A DNA stretch of 64,000 nt from Deltaproteobacteria bacterium IMCC39146 (GCA_030005635.1 JARUHP010000005.1:152714-216713), one strand, 5' to 3'; positions 15,469 through 23,939 are shown, counted from the stretch's first letter. A program made the numbers and translations. Notes: generated from the sequence alone by a model not told the origin.

Positions 15469-15723
15469 TTAATGGGGAGAACGGCTCCAGATGCAGTGAC
15501 CATTGCGTGTAACCTGCCGGATTCGGTGGTAGGGGATGCGGTGGACTGCGCCTTCTTCATCCAGCAGCTCGAAGGCAAAATGCTCGTCTGGCGGGAAGAA
15601 TAGTTCCGCGTATTTGACCTGGATGATCTGATCCTCAATCCGGTCGTAGTAGCCAATCTCAAAATCGGCGGCGAACACTTCATCCCAGCGGATACGGTTG
15701 AGCAGATCCTGGACAGGCTGCAT
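15469..15723 (-). CDS. DUF504 (MJ1316-like) protein
   Basis: 84 aa matching the whole DUF504 domain: LLNRIRWDEVFAADFEIGYYDR at the start, AELFFPPDEHFAFELLDEEG in the middle, and the conserved end VHRIPYHRIRQVTRNGHCIW. The domain (MJ1316/RpA) is found mainly in archaea and in some bacteria, often fused to RNA-processing enzymes, and is thought to act in RNA metabolism. GGAGG lies before the ATG. It leads an operon with the CBS-domain protein. Confidence 0.85.
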   Translation of the reverse strand: MQPVQDLLNRIRWDEVFAADFEIGYYDRIEDQIIQVKYAELFFPPDEHFAFELLDEEGAVHRIPYHRIRQVTRNGHCIWSRSPH

Positions 15724-15798
15724 GCCTGGGCCTCCACTCCCTTCACCATCATTCTATCAGCCTTGTAGCGTTTTGCAGGGACGACTTTGTTGCCTTTG

Positions 15799-15924
15799 CG
15801 GTCGGACCAGCACAACTCACTGTCATCATTAAACTCATCCTCTGAAAAAGGTCTGCTTTTACCATTAAGTTCGCATTGTCGAGCCGAATTCGGAGATCGG
15901 GGACACGCAAAATTGTGTGTCCCC
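15799..15924. repeat. Element head plus REP palindrome
   Basis: A GGTCGGACCAGCACAA head at about 15799 without a clear tail, then GGGGACACGCAAAATTGTGTGTCCCC at 15899-15924 and a further TGGGTGGCC arm. It lies at the 3' side of the thioredoxin-like gene. Confidence 0.6.
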
Positions 15925-15963
15925 AATGGGTGGCCTAGCTTCCAGATTACGCGCTCAGCGGCT

Positions 15964-16221
15964 TTATTCCGCAGCCAGATGGTTGAGCTTCTCATTGATC
16001 AGGTGTTTGAGCTCGAGCGAGGTGGCCTGATCTCCGGAATTGACCAGGTGACCGTCGATCACGACTCCTGCTTGTCCGTAAATATGGTTTTCTGCCAACC
16101 GGATCGGGTCGTAAATAGAAACGATCTCTGCTTCCAGATTAAGATCTGACAGCGCTTGGCAAACGCGACCCAAGACAATCTCGCAATTATCACAGCCGCT
16201 ACAAAGTATTTCTATGGTCAT
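15964..16221 (-). CDS. Small thioredoxin-like redox protein
   Basis: 85 aa from the ATG at 16221 (GGGAGG upstream; longer frames start in non-coding DNA). MTIEILCSGCDNCEIVLGRV places the cysteines at the end of the first beta strand as in thioredoxin_3/glutaredoxin-like proteins found beside methanogen and sulfate-reducer redox systems. GVVIDGHLVNSG is the typical second half with the substrate loop. Likely cytosolic dithiol-disulfide exchange. It lies 97 bp downstream of the histidine kinase gene on the same strand. Confidence 0.8.
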   Translation of the reverse strand: MTIEILCSGCDNCEIVLGRVCQALSDLNLEAEIVSIYDPIRLAENHIYGQAGVVIDGHLVNSGDQATSLELKHLINEKLNHLAAE

Positions 16222-16318
16222 GATGACCTCCCACATTTTAAAAACATCAGGTGACACCGCAAGGGTTTCCCCGTGCAGCGTGGCAGGCAACCAGGTCTCC
16301 CGACCGCGCCAGCGTTCT

Positions 16319-17485
16319 TTATGACCTCTGCTCGTTATTGTGTTCGATTCGTAACGAGAAGGTCGTCCCTTCTTGCTCACTGCTGGTGAAGCTGACTGCT
16401 CCGCCCAGAATGTCACTCAACAGTTTGATACTGTAAGTGCCTTGACCCCGGCCTTGACCTTTGCTTGAAGAATTTTGCTGGAAGATCTGATGGCACTGGA
16501 GTCGTGGAATCGGTTGATCGTTGTGAACCTGGATACATAGCTGCGTGTCATCAGCTGTGCCGCTCAAGCTAACACTGCCGCCGACCGGTGTTGCTTCGAG
16601 GGCGTTGATCAACATGTTGCTGACGATGCGCCGCAGCAGGCGCGGGTCGGATGAGAAGATGCGTGAAACGTTGTCGGTCATCTTCAAGGACTTGTTGCTG
16701 GCGGCAGGGTGGCGTTGCAATGTTTTTTGCATCAGGTCAAGGAATGCGCTGCTCTCCAGCAACTCGATCTTGACTTGCAGATCATTTTGATCGGCTCTTT
16801 CGATCATGCGCAGAGCGATGATCTCGTCAATTGAACTTTGCGTGGTTCGTTCGAGCAGTTCACATATTTCGGCGTGCTCTTCACCTTTGACCTCGTTCAT
16901 GATGCTTAGAAACCCCTTGATGCTGGAGAGGGTATTCAGCAGGTCGTGATAGCAAATCTTTTCGAGTGCCTCGCGCCGGTACTTGTCGCTGATATCAACC
17001 AGGGTGAGTATGGAAAAATTCGCGCCGTTAAATTCGAGGGGTGTTGCCCAGACGCGCAGGTCAAGGTTTGATGCTGTACCGGTCAACTCGCAGGCGAGAC
17101 GGCAGTCTTCGCTGGCGGCTTTGCCCTGGAGCGAGAGGGACAAGACGCGGGCGACACCACAGATTCTGCAGCACTCGTGTTTGCCTGCTTCTTGAAGGCT
17201 GTGTCGTGCGTGCACGCAGTGAAAGGCCTCACCTTCAGAGAGACCGATCACCGGATTCTCATGATCCTTGTCGACCAGAGCGCGCACTGCCGGATTGGCA
17301 TAGACGACCTGCCACTGCTCATTGATAATCAATAAGGGGTTCGGCACGGTGTCGAGGAGTTTACGCGAGACAACGCCTTCATTGAAAAGCTCGTGCTGAA
17401 GGTCGGTGATTGCTGATTTTTTACATTTGGAGCCGCAACTGTGACTCTCTTCTCTGAAACCCTTTGGTTTCGGCTTGTTCTGCAT
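16319..17485 (-). CDS. PAS-domain sensor histidine kinase, soluble
   Basis: 388 aa, no membrane segments. PAS domain about 40-165 (LLDTVPNPLLIINEQWQVVY onward) with an inserted cysteine cluster CVHARH...ECCRICG at about 90-109 that could bind a haem, metal or sense redox state. H-box CYHDLLNTLSSIKGF with phospho-acceptor His near 180. HATPase domain from about 255 (DPRLLRRIVSNMLINALEAT) with a GQGRGQGTYSIKLL glycine loop near 345 and a GTTFSL end. No response regulator is next to it, so its partner is elsewhere. ATG preceded by AAGGGG. Confidence 0.88.
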   Translation of the reverse strand: MQNKPKPKGFREESHSCGSKCKKSAITDLQHELFNEGVVSRKLLDTVPNPLLIINEQWQVVYANPAVRALVDKDHENPVIGLSEGEAFHCVHARHSLQEAGKHECCRICGVARVLSLSLQGKAASEDCRLACELTGTASNLDLRVWATPLEFNGANFSILTLVDISDKYRREALEKICYHDLLNTLSSIKGFLSIMNEVKGEEHAEICELLERTTQSSIDEIIALRMIERADQNDLQVKIELLESSAFLDLMQKTLQRHPAASNKSLKMTDNVSRIFSSDPRLLRRIVSNMLINALEATPVGGSVSLSGTADDTQLCIQVHNDQPIPRLQCHQIFQQNSSSKGQGRGQGTYSIKLLSDILGGAVSFTSSEQEGTTFSLRIEHNNEQRS

Positions 17486-17657
17486 TATTTTATCCCCTTG
17501 TCAGGGTTCGGTTTAAGTTCTGCACCCAAAAAAAGGCACTCACATGGGAGTGACCTTCTTTGCGCCTTTTCCTGGGAGGCGAGGGGTGCGACTTTTCGGT
17601 CAGGCGGAAAAGATAACCAATCTTATCATCAATCGCGGTTGTAAGTAAAACAGCGTG

Positions 17658-17693
17658 GTACACCCAAAAATGAGTGTCCAAAATGGCTGTCCC
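17658..17693. repeat. REP-type repeat with second 3' arm
   Basis: TACACCCAAAAATGAGTGTCC then AAAATGGCTGTCCC. Degenerate copy. A related small palindrome GGCACTCACATGGGAGTGACC lies at 17536-17556 in the leader of the kinase gene. Confidence 0.55.
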
Positions 17694-17769
17694 AGCTGCC
17701 GGGTAACTTTGCGTTGCTTGTGCTGTATAAACTTCTACGCTACATCCGTAGTGTTCTGTAATTTGACTA

Positions 17770-18981
17770 TCAGAACACCGTAAATTCTCCCATTCGCATC
17801 TGCTGCAGGAAGATGTCCGGATGGGCGAGTTCGTCGCTGATAATTGCCCTGATCGGTCCCGCCAGTTCGTGGAGATGCACCCCGGCAGAAGGTTTGACTT
17901 CGACCGCCACCAGCACCGGCTGACCAAGTGGGGCGCCGATCTTGCTGCACAACCAGAGGGTCACCTCTTTGATGCCGGCCACCTTTGCGAAGATGGTTGC
18001 GGCCAGCTGGTGACTGAGGAGGTTGTAGATCTTGCCCGTATGGTTGATGGGGTTTTTGCCGGCCGCCGCCTCGGTTGTCGTCGGGCGGTTGTAAGAGATG
18101 ACGCCGTTGACGCGATTACCGCGTCCGACTTCGCCGCTGTCACCTGCCTCGGCGGAGGTGCCAAGGACCGTCAGGTACATGCCTGCCTCACCCCATTCCG
18201 GATCGTCCAGGGCGTTGAGTACGACCTTGATCTCTGAAAAGGGCAGGTGCAGCCCGTCGATAAAGCGGCTGATCTCGCTTTGTAAGGCCTGCTTCTGTTC
18301 GTAATAATCATGGGCATCTTTGACATATCGGTCGACAAACGCTGCGGCAACAATAAACTCCAGCCGTTTGCCGGTGCGTATCGCCATGATTTTTATGTCT
18401 TCCCCGCAGACCGGATAAACCTCTTTGAAGGAGGGGGAGTTTAGCCAGCGCTCAACCGCTAAAACCGTCTGCTCGGTTGGACTCAAGGGCGCATAGCCGA
18501 CCCCGACTGAGGTGTCGTTGGCACCGGCCTCTTCGTCCATCAGGTTGTCGACCAGTTCCTCAGAGCCTGGTTTGATTTCACTCTGGTAGCGCATGTGCCG
18601 TTGCGGGTTAATAAAGCGCAGATGTTGTTCTAACCAGTTTTCGGCCGCATCCTGGGCGATGTCGCTGAGCGGGATTTTGACCCCTGCGAATTCGCAGGTG
18701 CCACGATCGCCAAAAACAAAGCGCATCGGTTCGATTATCTTGCCGCCGCCTGGCCGCGGGCTGCTGCGTCCTGCAACCAACAGCCCCTTGTCGATATTGT
18801 GGTGCAGAATTCTGCCGAAGTTGTCCATGTAAACCTGGCACAGCCGGTTGCAGACGGCTTCGACGATCCCGTCGCAAATCGAATCGGGATGACCGATCCC
18901 CTTTCTTTCAACAATCTCGAATTCCTTTTCTCCGCAAGCCTGGTCTTGTGATGCAGAGACGATGATGCTGTAGTCATTCAT
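17770..18981 (-). CDS. Methionine adenosyltransferase, archaeal type
   Basis: 403 aa, the length of archaeal MAT (COG1812, PF01941) and unlike the ~385-aa bacterial MetK. Recognised by EIVERKGIGHPDSICDGIVEA near 22-42, HHNIDKGLLVAGRSSPRPGGG near 60-80, EEAGANDTSVGVGYAPLSP near 150-170, GRGNRVNGVISYNRPTTTEA near 285 and GKNPINHTGKIYN near 308. Makes S-adenosylmethionine from Met and ATP. The archaeal form is found only in scattered bacteria and suggests acquisition by transfer; whether a metK also exists is not visible. It stands alone, divergent from pcm. Confidence 0.93.
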   Translation of the reverse strand: MNDYSIIVSASQDQACGEKEFEIVERKGIGHPDSICDGIVEAVCNRLCQVYMDNFGRILHHNIDKGLLVAGRSSPRPGGGKIIEPMRFVFGDRGTCEFAGVKIPLSDIAQDAAENWLEQHLRFINPQRHMRYQSEIKPGSEELVDNLMDEEAGANDTSVGVGYAPLSPTEQTVLAVERWLNSPSFKEVYPVCGEDIKIMAIRTGKRLEFIVAAAFVDRYVKDAHDYYEQKQALQSEISRFIDGLHLPFSEIKVVLNALDDPEWGEAGMYLTVLGTSAEAGDSGEVGRGNRVNGVISYNRPTTTEAAAGKNPINHTGKIYNLLSHQLAATIFAKVAGIKEVTLWLCSKIGAPLGQPVLVAVEVKPSAGVHLHELAGPIRAIISDELAHPDIFLQQMRMGEFTVF

Positions 18982-19183
18982 AGTGGCTGGTCTCTCATTG
19001 AGGGGCCCGAACCGAGGCTGCCGCTCAAGCTGTTGCAGCCCTCAGCAGAAATGCGCCATGCATAAACTTATTCTAATTGATCCGCCACAACTCACAAGAG
19101 ATTGCAGCAAAAAATGATATGCTTTTAGCTAACCCGGTCGATCGGTTGGATTGCTCTTTCGCAGGTGGCGGAGGGAGGCGGGG

Positions 19184-19849
19184 ATGCACACCGGCAATTC
19201 TAGACAGATGCTGCATGTCATCGAAAGCGAGGCCCGGCTAACCGCGGCTTTGACCGGCCGGTGGAGCTTCGATCCGCGGGTCATGCACGCGCTGGAATCG
19301 GTTCCCCGCGATGCCTTCGTACCGCCGCAGATACGTGAGTTTGCATTTGCCAACGGGCCTTTGCCGATCGGGCAGGGGCAGACCATCTCCCAGCCCTACA
19401 TCGTTGCCTTGATGACCGACCTGCTCGAGACGCAACCCTCGCAGACCCTTCTCGAAATCGGCACCGGATCAGGTTATCAGGCAGCGATCCTGGCGCAGCT
19501 GGTCCGGCAGGTCTATAGCCTTGAAATTATTCCCGCGCTCGCCATTCAGGCGGCTGACTTAATCACCCGTCTCGGTTATGACAACGTTGAGGTTCGAACC
19601 GGTGATGGACATCTCGGCTGGCCCGAGCATGCGCCCTACGATGGCATCATCGTCACCGCGGCGGCGACCCATCTGCCGCCCGCGCTGCTGGAGCAGCTTA
19701 AGCCTGGAGGCCGATTGGTTATCCCCGTCGGCAAGCCCTCGATGGCGCAGCAGTTGAAGCTGCTCGAAAAGGATCTGAAGGGCAAGATAACCGCCAGAAA
19801 GGTCCTCGATGTGGTGTTTGTGCCGATGACTGAATCAGGCTTACGGTGA
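19184..19849 (+). CDS. pcm: Protein-L-isoaspartate O-methyltransferase
   Basis: 221 aa from the ATG at 19184 (GGAGG upstream); 11 more codons are possible but lack a ribosome-binding site. FVPPQIREFAFANGPLPIGQGQTISQPYIVA is the family signature (about 45-75), TLLEIGTGSGYQAAILAQL is SAM motif I near 90, and PYDGIIVTAAATHLPPALLEQLKPGG is motif II/III near 150. Transfers a methyl group from SAM to abnormal isoaspartyl residues to start their repair. Divergently placed next to the SAM synthase gene, which supplies its co-substrate; this may be coincidence. Confidence 0.93.
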   Translation: MHTGNSRQMLHVIESEARLTAALTGRWSFDPRVMHALESVPRDAFVPPQIREFAFANGPLPIGQGQTISQPYIVALMTDLLETQPSQTLLEIGTGSGYQAAILAQLVRQVYSLEIIPALAIQAADLITRLGYDNVEVRTGDGHLGWPEHAPYDGIIVTAAATHLPPALLEQLKPGGRLVIPVGKPSMAQQLKLLEKDLKGKITARKVLDVVFVPMTESGLR

Positions 19850-19861
19850 CGCACACCGTGT

Positions 19862-19894
19862 GGGGACACACAAAAATGAGTGTCCCCAATGGGG
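19862..19894. repeat. REP-type palindrome with second arm
   Basis: GGGGACACACAAAAATGAGTGTCCCC then AATGGGG. It lies 13 bp after the pcm stop. Confidence 0.7.
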
Positions 19895-20074
19895 CTTCGC
19901 GAGACCCAGGTGGCCGGTGCCTTCGATATCTTTAGCAATCAGGCTTTCCGCAAATGACCTCTGATTTCTGCGTCGCTACGAGGTTTTGATCGAAGTCGCA
20001 GCGCCATAATTAAGGACGGCGCTGGATGTTTGGGTATAAATTGTCAAAACCACCAAGGAAAACTGCTTTGTGAC

Positions 20075-20854
20075 ATGTATGGAACCGACTCAGGGCAGGC
20101 ACAGTTTACCGCGAGCTTTCGCTGCTTTGGCAACTTGCCGGCGCTACTGAAACGTAGATACCGCGACGCGTCGATCGTTTATCGTTTCAAGAGGCATCCG
20201 GCAGTGAAGGATGCTATCGAATCGATGGGGATTCCTCACACCGAGGTGGATGTTATTGTCGCCAATGGCTGTTCGGTCGACTTTCATTACCAACTGCAAC
20301 ACCTTGATACAATAGACGTCTACCCGCTTGGTTGCACCGTTCCGGCTGGGACGGTGCTGCATTTAAGCGCACCACCGGTTGAACCGGTTGCCTTTGTTAT
20401 CGATCTTCATCTCGGCAAGCTCACTCGTCGCCTGCGACTCCTCGGCTTTGACTGCCTCTATCAGAACGATTTCAGCGATGCCGAGATCATGCAATTGTCG
20501 TTTGATCAGCAACGCGTCATTTTGACCCGCGACCGCGGCATCCTCAAGCATCGCCAGGTTGTGCACGGATACCTGGTGCGATCCGATCAGGTTGATGAAC
20601 AGATCAGGGAAGTCATTGACCGCTATCAGCTAATTGATCAGATCCATGCCTGGCGCAGGTGTATGGCGTGCAATGGTTTGCTGGAAAAGATCGAGAAGGC
20701 TGCCATCGCCGAACGTTTGCAACCACTCACCAGGCGCTACTATCTTGACTTTCGCCGCTGCCGCGTCTGCCAACGGCTCTACTGGCAGGGCTCGCACTTT
20801 GAGAAAATCAGTCGCTGGTTGGAAACTTTACCGGGTTCCGATGGGCAGGACTGA
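20075..20854 (+). CDS. Mut7-C RNase-domain protein with N-terminal ubiquitin-like fold
   Basis: 259 aa from the ATG at 20075 (AAGGAAAA upstream); a TTG 15 codons earlier is less likely. N-terminal part FTASFRCFGNLPALLKRR...VDVYPLG is a beta-grasp Ub-Mut7C domain. From about 105, FVIDLHLGKLTRRLRLLGFDCLY with the Asp of the PIN-like site, then VILTRDRGILKHR near 150, form the Mut7-C domain, and two CxxC pairs (CMACNG, CRVCQR) near 200 and 232 make a zinc ribbon. Mut7-C proteins are predicted RNases; experimental data are sparse. It stands alone between repeat-filled gaps. Confidence 0.85.
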   Translation: MYGTDSGQAQFTASFRCFGNLPALLKRRYRDASIVYRFKRHPAVKDAIESMGIPHTEVDVIVANGCSVDFHYQLQHLDTIDVYPLGCTVPAGTVLHLSAPPVEPVAFVIDLHLGKLTRRLRLLGFDCLYQNDFSDAEIMQLSFDQQRVILTRDRGILKHRQVVHGYLVRSDQVDEQIREVIDRYQLIDQIHAWRRCMACNGLLEKIEKAAIAERLQPLTRRYYLDFRRCRVCQRLYWQGSHFEKISRWLETLPGSDGQD

Positions 20855-20993
20855 GGTCGGACCACGCCAAACGACTGTAAAGATAACAACTCTAACCTGA
20901 ACAAAAGCCTGTCCCTCAACCTCGAGCTGGCTCGCCGGGCGGGCGACTCAGTGCCCCCGGCAGGACAGGGGGACATTACTTGGTAGTGTCCCT
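20853..20993. repeat. Element head and REP palindrome
   Basis: GAGGTCGGACCACGCCAAAC at 20853 overlaps the Mut7-C stop codon; a REP-like GGGGACATTACTTGGTAGTGTCCC follows at 20968-20993. No gene in the 200-bp gap. Confidence 0.6.
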
Positions 20994-21055
20994 TTTTATG
21001 TAAATCTTGAGTCTGGGGGATCGATGTCCTTATGCCTTTTTTAATGTCAGACACG

Positions 21056-22192
21056 TTAATCGACCGGCTCAATTCTCACCAGCATGCCGTCCTTTTCATC
21101 GGTAATTAGATAAAGATAACCGTCTGGGCCCTGGCTGACGTCGCGGATGCGGCCCAGTCGATTTTTCAGCAGGCGCTCTTCGCTGACGACCTTTTCGCCG
21201 TTGAGACTCAACCGCACCAGCATCTGGTCTTTCAGGGCGCCGACCATGAGGTTGCCACTCCAGCGCGGAAACTTGTCGCCCGTATAAAATGTCATGCCCG
21301 AAGGAGCGATCGAGGGGACCCAGTAATACAGGGGTTGCGCCATGCCCGCCTTATGGGTGCCTTCACCGATCTGTGTGCCGATCACGTAATTCACACCGTA
21401 GGTAATTACCGGCCAGCCATAGTTGATGCCGGGGCGGATGATGTTGATTTCATCGCCGCCCTGCGGACCATGCTCATGCGTCCAGACCTCACCGGTTTCA
21501 TGGTGTAGGGCGGCGCCCTGCATGTTGCGGTGACCAAGCGTATATTTCTCGGGTTGCCAGCCTTGCTTGCCAACAAAGGGGTTGTCTACAGGAACACGGC
21601 CATCGTCGTGCAGACGGATCACCGAACCTGCGTGATCGCCGGAGAGCTGTGCACGTTGCTTCTCACCCCGGTCACCGAGGGTGATGTAGAGATAACCCTT
21701 GCGGTCGAAAACCAGGCGAGATCCGAAATGATGACCGGTGTTCGATTTTGGGGCCATACGAAAAATGACTTCGACGTCTTCAAGCTTATTGCCGATCAGC
21801 TTGCCCCTCGCCACCTCTGTGCCGACGCCACTTGCTCCGGCCGCAGAGTAGGTGAGGTAGACAAGCTGGTTCGTGGCGAAGTCCGGGTGCAGGGCGACAT
21901 CGAGCAGTCCGCCTTGGCCGCGTGCCGCTATGGCAGGCAGCCCGGCAACGGGCTCCTGGTTTAGTTGGCCATTTTCGACGATGCGAAGACGGCCTGGTCT
22001 TTCTGTGATGAGGATCCGATTGTCTGGAAGGAAAGCGTGTCCCCATGGATGTTCGAGTCCGGAGACGATCTTGACGATGCGCAGGTCGTGCTCTTCGGTT
22101 TTAATGACATCAGGTGCTGACGCCGCAGCCGACAGAAACATTGCGAGTGAGATGAACGCTATGGCGAGAAGAACACGATGGGTGCGATTCAT
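21056..22192 (-). CDS. PQQ-type soluble aldose/sorbosone dehydrogenase (YliI-like)
   Basis: 378 aa from the ATG at 22192 with GGGAGG upstream. Residues 1-25 are a Sec signal peptide (LLAIAFISLAMFLSAAASA), so the enzyme is periplasmic. The mature part is a six-bladed beta-propeller: GLEHPWGHAFLPDNRILITERPG near 45, GLLDVALHPDFATN near 95, GHHFGSRLVFD near 150, HRNMQGAALH near 215, HEHGPQGGDEIN near 230 and NYGWPVITYG near 250 are the GDH-type active-site and PQQ/Ca2+ motifs. Oxidises sugars with PQQ in known relatives; the cofactor supply is not visible here. Confidence 0.9.
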   Translation of the reverse strand: MNRTHRVLLAIAFISLAMFLSAAASAPDVIKTEEHDLRIVKIVSGLEHPWGHAFLPDNRILITERPGRLRIVENGQLNQEPVAGLPAIAARGQGGLLDVALHPDFATNQLVYLTYSAAGASGVGTEVARGKLIGNKLEDVEVIFRMAPKSNTGHHFGSRLVFDRKGYLYITLGDRGEKQRAQLSGDHAGSVIRLHDDGRVPVDNPFVGKQGWQPEKYTLGHRNMQGAALHHETGEVWTHEHGPQGGDEINIIRPGINYGWPVITYGVNYVIGTQIGEGTHKAGMAQPLYYWVPSIAPSGMTFYTGDKFPRWSGNLMVGALKDQMLVRLSLNGEKVVSEERLLKNRLGRIRDVSQGPDGYLYLITDEKDGMLVRIEPVD

Positions 22193-22221
22193 GCTGAAAC
22201 CTCCCGGAAGTTGTTGAAACC

Positions 22222-22259
22222 GGGGACACGCAAAAATGAGTGCCCCAAATGGGTGCCCC
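22222..22259. repeat. REP-type repeat with second arm
   Basis: GGGGACACGCAAAAATGAGTGCCCC followed by AAATGGGTGCCCC. Upstream of the sugar dehydrogenase gene. A weaker relative lies at about 22303-22345. Confidence 0.65.
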
Positions 22260-22369
22260 AAAAAGTCATTACAACTCTGTTAGTATACACTGTGGTCGCC
22301 GGGGTCAGCTAATATGGAGTGTCCTGTTTGAGTGCTCCAGATTTGTTATGATAGATGTATCAGTATCGG

Positions 22370-22467
22370 TATCGGGGGACATAATACCTATTCTAATGTC
22401 AGCCAAGTTGCCATCAGGTATCGGGGGACATAATACCTATTCTAATGTCAGCCAAGTTGCCATCAGG
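22370..22467 (+). repeat. Perfect 49-bp tandem duplication, left end of RAYT unit
   Basis: Two identical 49-bp units (22370-22418, 22419-22467), each starting TATCGGGGGACATAATACC and ending GTTGCCATCAGG. The first 24 bases of the repeat core recur inverted at 23182-23205 at the other end of the RAYT gene. Confidence 0.9.
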
Positions 22468-22528
22468 GGTCAGTTTCTATAAACTGGCCCCTGATTTTTT
22501 ATGAATTGTTATAATTGGAGGGAATATC

Positions 22529-23191
22529 ATGCCACGTCTATCGCGCCTGGTTGTGCCAGGCTATCCCCACCACATTACCCAGCGCGGCGTGCGTTCCACA
22601 GACATCTTTACAGATGATCGGGATCGTCTCAACTATCTTCAGTTTATGGCAGAGGAGTCGGACAGGTTTGGTGTCACTTTTATGGGATGGTGCCTTATGA
22701 CGAACCATGTCCATCTGATTGCTGTCCCCGAGCGTGAAAACTCATTGGCACGAGCCATTGGCGAAGCCCATCGCCGTTATACACGTATGAAGAATTTTGC
22801 TGCTGGCGTGCGTGGTTATTTGTTTCAGGGACGATTTAGCTCATGTGTGCTGGATCAGCAACATCTCCTGGCTGCCGGGCGCTATGTTGAAAGAAATCCT
22901 GCTGCAGCTAAGATGGTTGAAAAGCCGCAAGAGTATCCATGGTCCAGTTGTCGGTACCATTGCGGATTGGTAGAGCACGACCCTTTGCTTCGCGATTGCA
23001 AGTTGCCGACGATGGTTGATAACTGGACTCGTTTTCTTCTGACGAGTGATGAAGAGACTGAACGGAACCTGCGGAAAAAGACCAGGACTGGCCGACCGGC
23101 TGGAGACGAGCGATTTGTGTTGGGACTCGAAGTTTTGACAGGGAGGGCACTGCGGGTGAAGCAACCCGGCAGGCGATTAAGATTAGAATAG
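22529..23191 (+). CDS. REP-associated tyrosine transposase (RAYT), Y1_Tnp family, copy 1
   Basis: 220 aa. Starts with the RAYT signature PRLSRLVVPGYPHHITQRG. The HUH motif is WCLMTNHVHLIAVP near 65 and the catalytic Tyr is in AAGRYVERNPAAAKM near 122. These single-strand nucleases act on REP hairpins in relatives rather than transposing as classical IS elements. Strong GGAGGGA site before the ATG. The stop codon overlaps the right inverted repeat. A C-terminal tail GRRLRLE is basic. It differs substantially from the RAYT at 24669, so these are separate lineages. Confidence 0.9.
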   Translation: MPRLSRLVVPGYPHHITQRGVRSTDIFTDDRDRLNYLQFMAEESDRFGVTFMGWCLMTNHVHLIAVPERENSLARAIGEAHRRYTRMKNFAAGVRGYLFQGRFSSCVLDQQHLLAAGRYVERNPAAAKMVEKPQEYPWSSCRYHCGLVEHDPLLRDCKLPTMVDNWTRFLLTSDEETERNLRKKTRTGRPAGDERFVLGLEVLTGRALRVKQPGRRLRLE

Positions 23192-23304
23192 GTATTATGT
23201 CCCCCGCTGCCCTACTTTACTTTAAGCCGCCTCTGTATTCCCAGGGCGTGGTAGGATTTACTCACCGAAATCAATCAGCAGAATTACTACTCTAAGGATC
23301 CAGC

Positions 23305-23727
23305 ATGTCCTACGACACAATAGAAGACGCTTTCAACTACATCAGCAACGGCAAGCCGGGTGACCGCAGGGCGATGGTCCACCGGGGCACCTGTAAGGTC
23401 TTTCTTGCCTCGGTTGAAGCCGGGTTCGATCAGGTTCCACCCGAAGCCGATAACGACCCCGACTATCTCCTTATCCCCCGCAGGCAGGATCTCGATCCGG
23501 GGAAGGGACTGATACTCCAGTTCTTCAATGACCATGCTCAGTCGGAGGTGCCGCAGGTAAAGGCGATCTTTACCCGTCCCGGGGCCTTTCGCAATGCGAA
23601 GGATTTGATGCGCCGCCTACACCTGCTCGACAACTGGCATCTCTACGAAGAGCAGCGGATCGATGAGCTACTACGCAAATGGTGTCTGGAAAATGGAGTT
23701 GGGGACAGTCATGACAACTATAGTTAA
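23305..23727 (+). CDS. Hypothetical protein, 140 aa
   Basis: Soluble, acidic, no motifs I recognise. It begins YDTIEDAFNYISNGKPGDRRAMVHR, has a strand-loop segment ADNDPDYLLIPRRQDLDPGKGLILQFF in the middle and a helical C-terminus LMRRLHLLDNWHLYEEQRIDELLRKWC. The layout resembles small UPF0158-like proteins but I cannot confirm this. AAGGAT lies before the ATG. It lies just downstream of the RAYT unit and upstream of a gene fragment, in a region of rearrangement; the last residues (GVGDSHDNYS) may have been altered by it. Confidence 0.6.
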   Translation: MSYDTIEDAFNYISNGKPGDRRAMVHRGTCKVFLASVEAGFDQVPPEADNDPDYLLIPRRQDLDPGKGLILQFFNDHAQSEVPQVKAIFTRPGAFRNAKDLMRRLHLLDNWHLYEEQRIDELLRKWCLENGVGDSHDNYS

Positions 23728-23765
23728 GGGCAAACAAAAACGTGTCCGGCGACCGCCAACTATCT

Positions 23766-23895
23766 GTACTTCGATGGCTATTTTTCTGAAAAATTCCTCA
23801 ACAATTGTTTTTATATTGTTGTTCCAGAATTACCTAAACCAGATTTTCCGGAATTAAGAAATGCCGGTTTCGGCTCATTTATTGACGATGACCAT
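23766..23895 (+). pseudogene. Internal fragment of the 287-772 gene
   Basis: 130 bp aligned without gaps to 379-508 with three substitutions (97.7 percent). It lacks the start, the HELVH motif and everything after residue 74; the frame meets TAG immediately at the right junction. The right junction is 7 bp from a REP palindrome. Not translatable as a functional product. Confidence 0.92.
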
Positions 23896-23902
23896 TAGAG
23901 CT

Positions 23903-23939
23903 GGGGATACTTGAAAACAAGTGTCCCTTTTAAGTGCCC
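23903..23939. repeat. REP-type palindrome with second arm
   Basis: GGGGATACTTGAAAACAAGTGTCCC TTTTAAGTGCCC. Immediately after the gene fragment. Confidence 0.75.

Larger units (their letters stand above)
22370..23205 (+). mobile_element. RAYT unit bounded by its own inverted repeats (REPtron)
   Basis: GGGGGACATAATACCTATTC at the left (twice) and its inverse at 23182-23205 on the right flank one tyrosine transposase gene. The right repeat contains the transposase stop codon. Solo copies of the same repeat lie at 27361, 32816 and, degenerate, 36039, which suggests this transposase spreads them. Confidence 0.75.

Noticed and set aside
17490..17927. 145-codon minus-strand frame between the kinase and SAM synthase genes
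   Set aside because: Overlaps the 3' end of the SAM synthase gene in another frame and a repeat; no ribosome-binding site or domain.
22370..22467. Direct repeats resembling a small CRISPR array
   Set aside because: Only two contiguous 49-bp copies with no spacers and no cas genes; the core is the RAYT end repeat.
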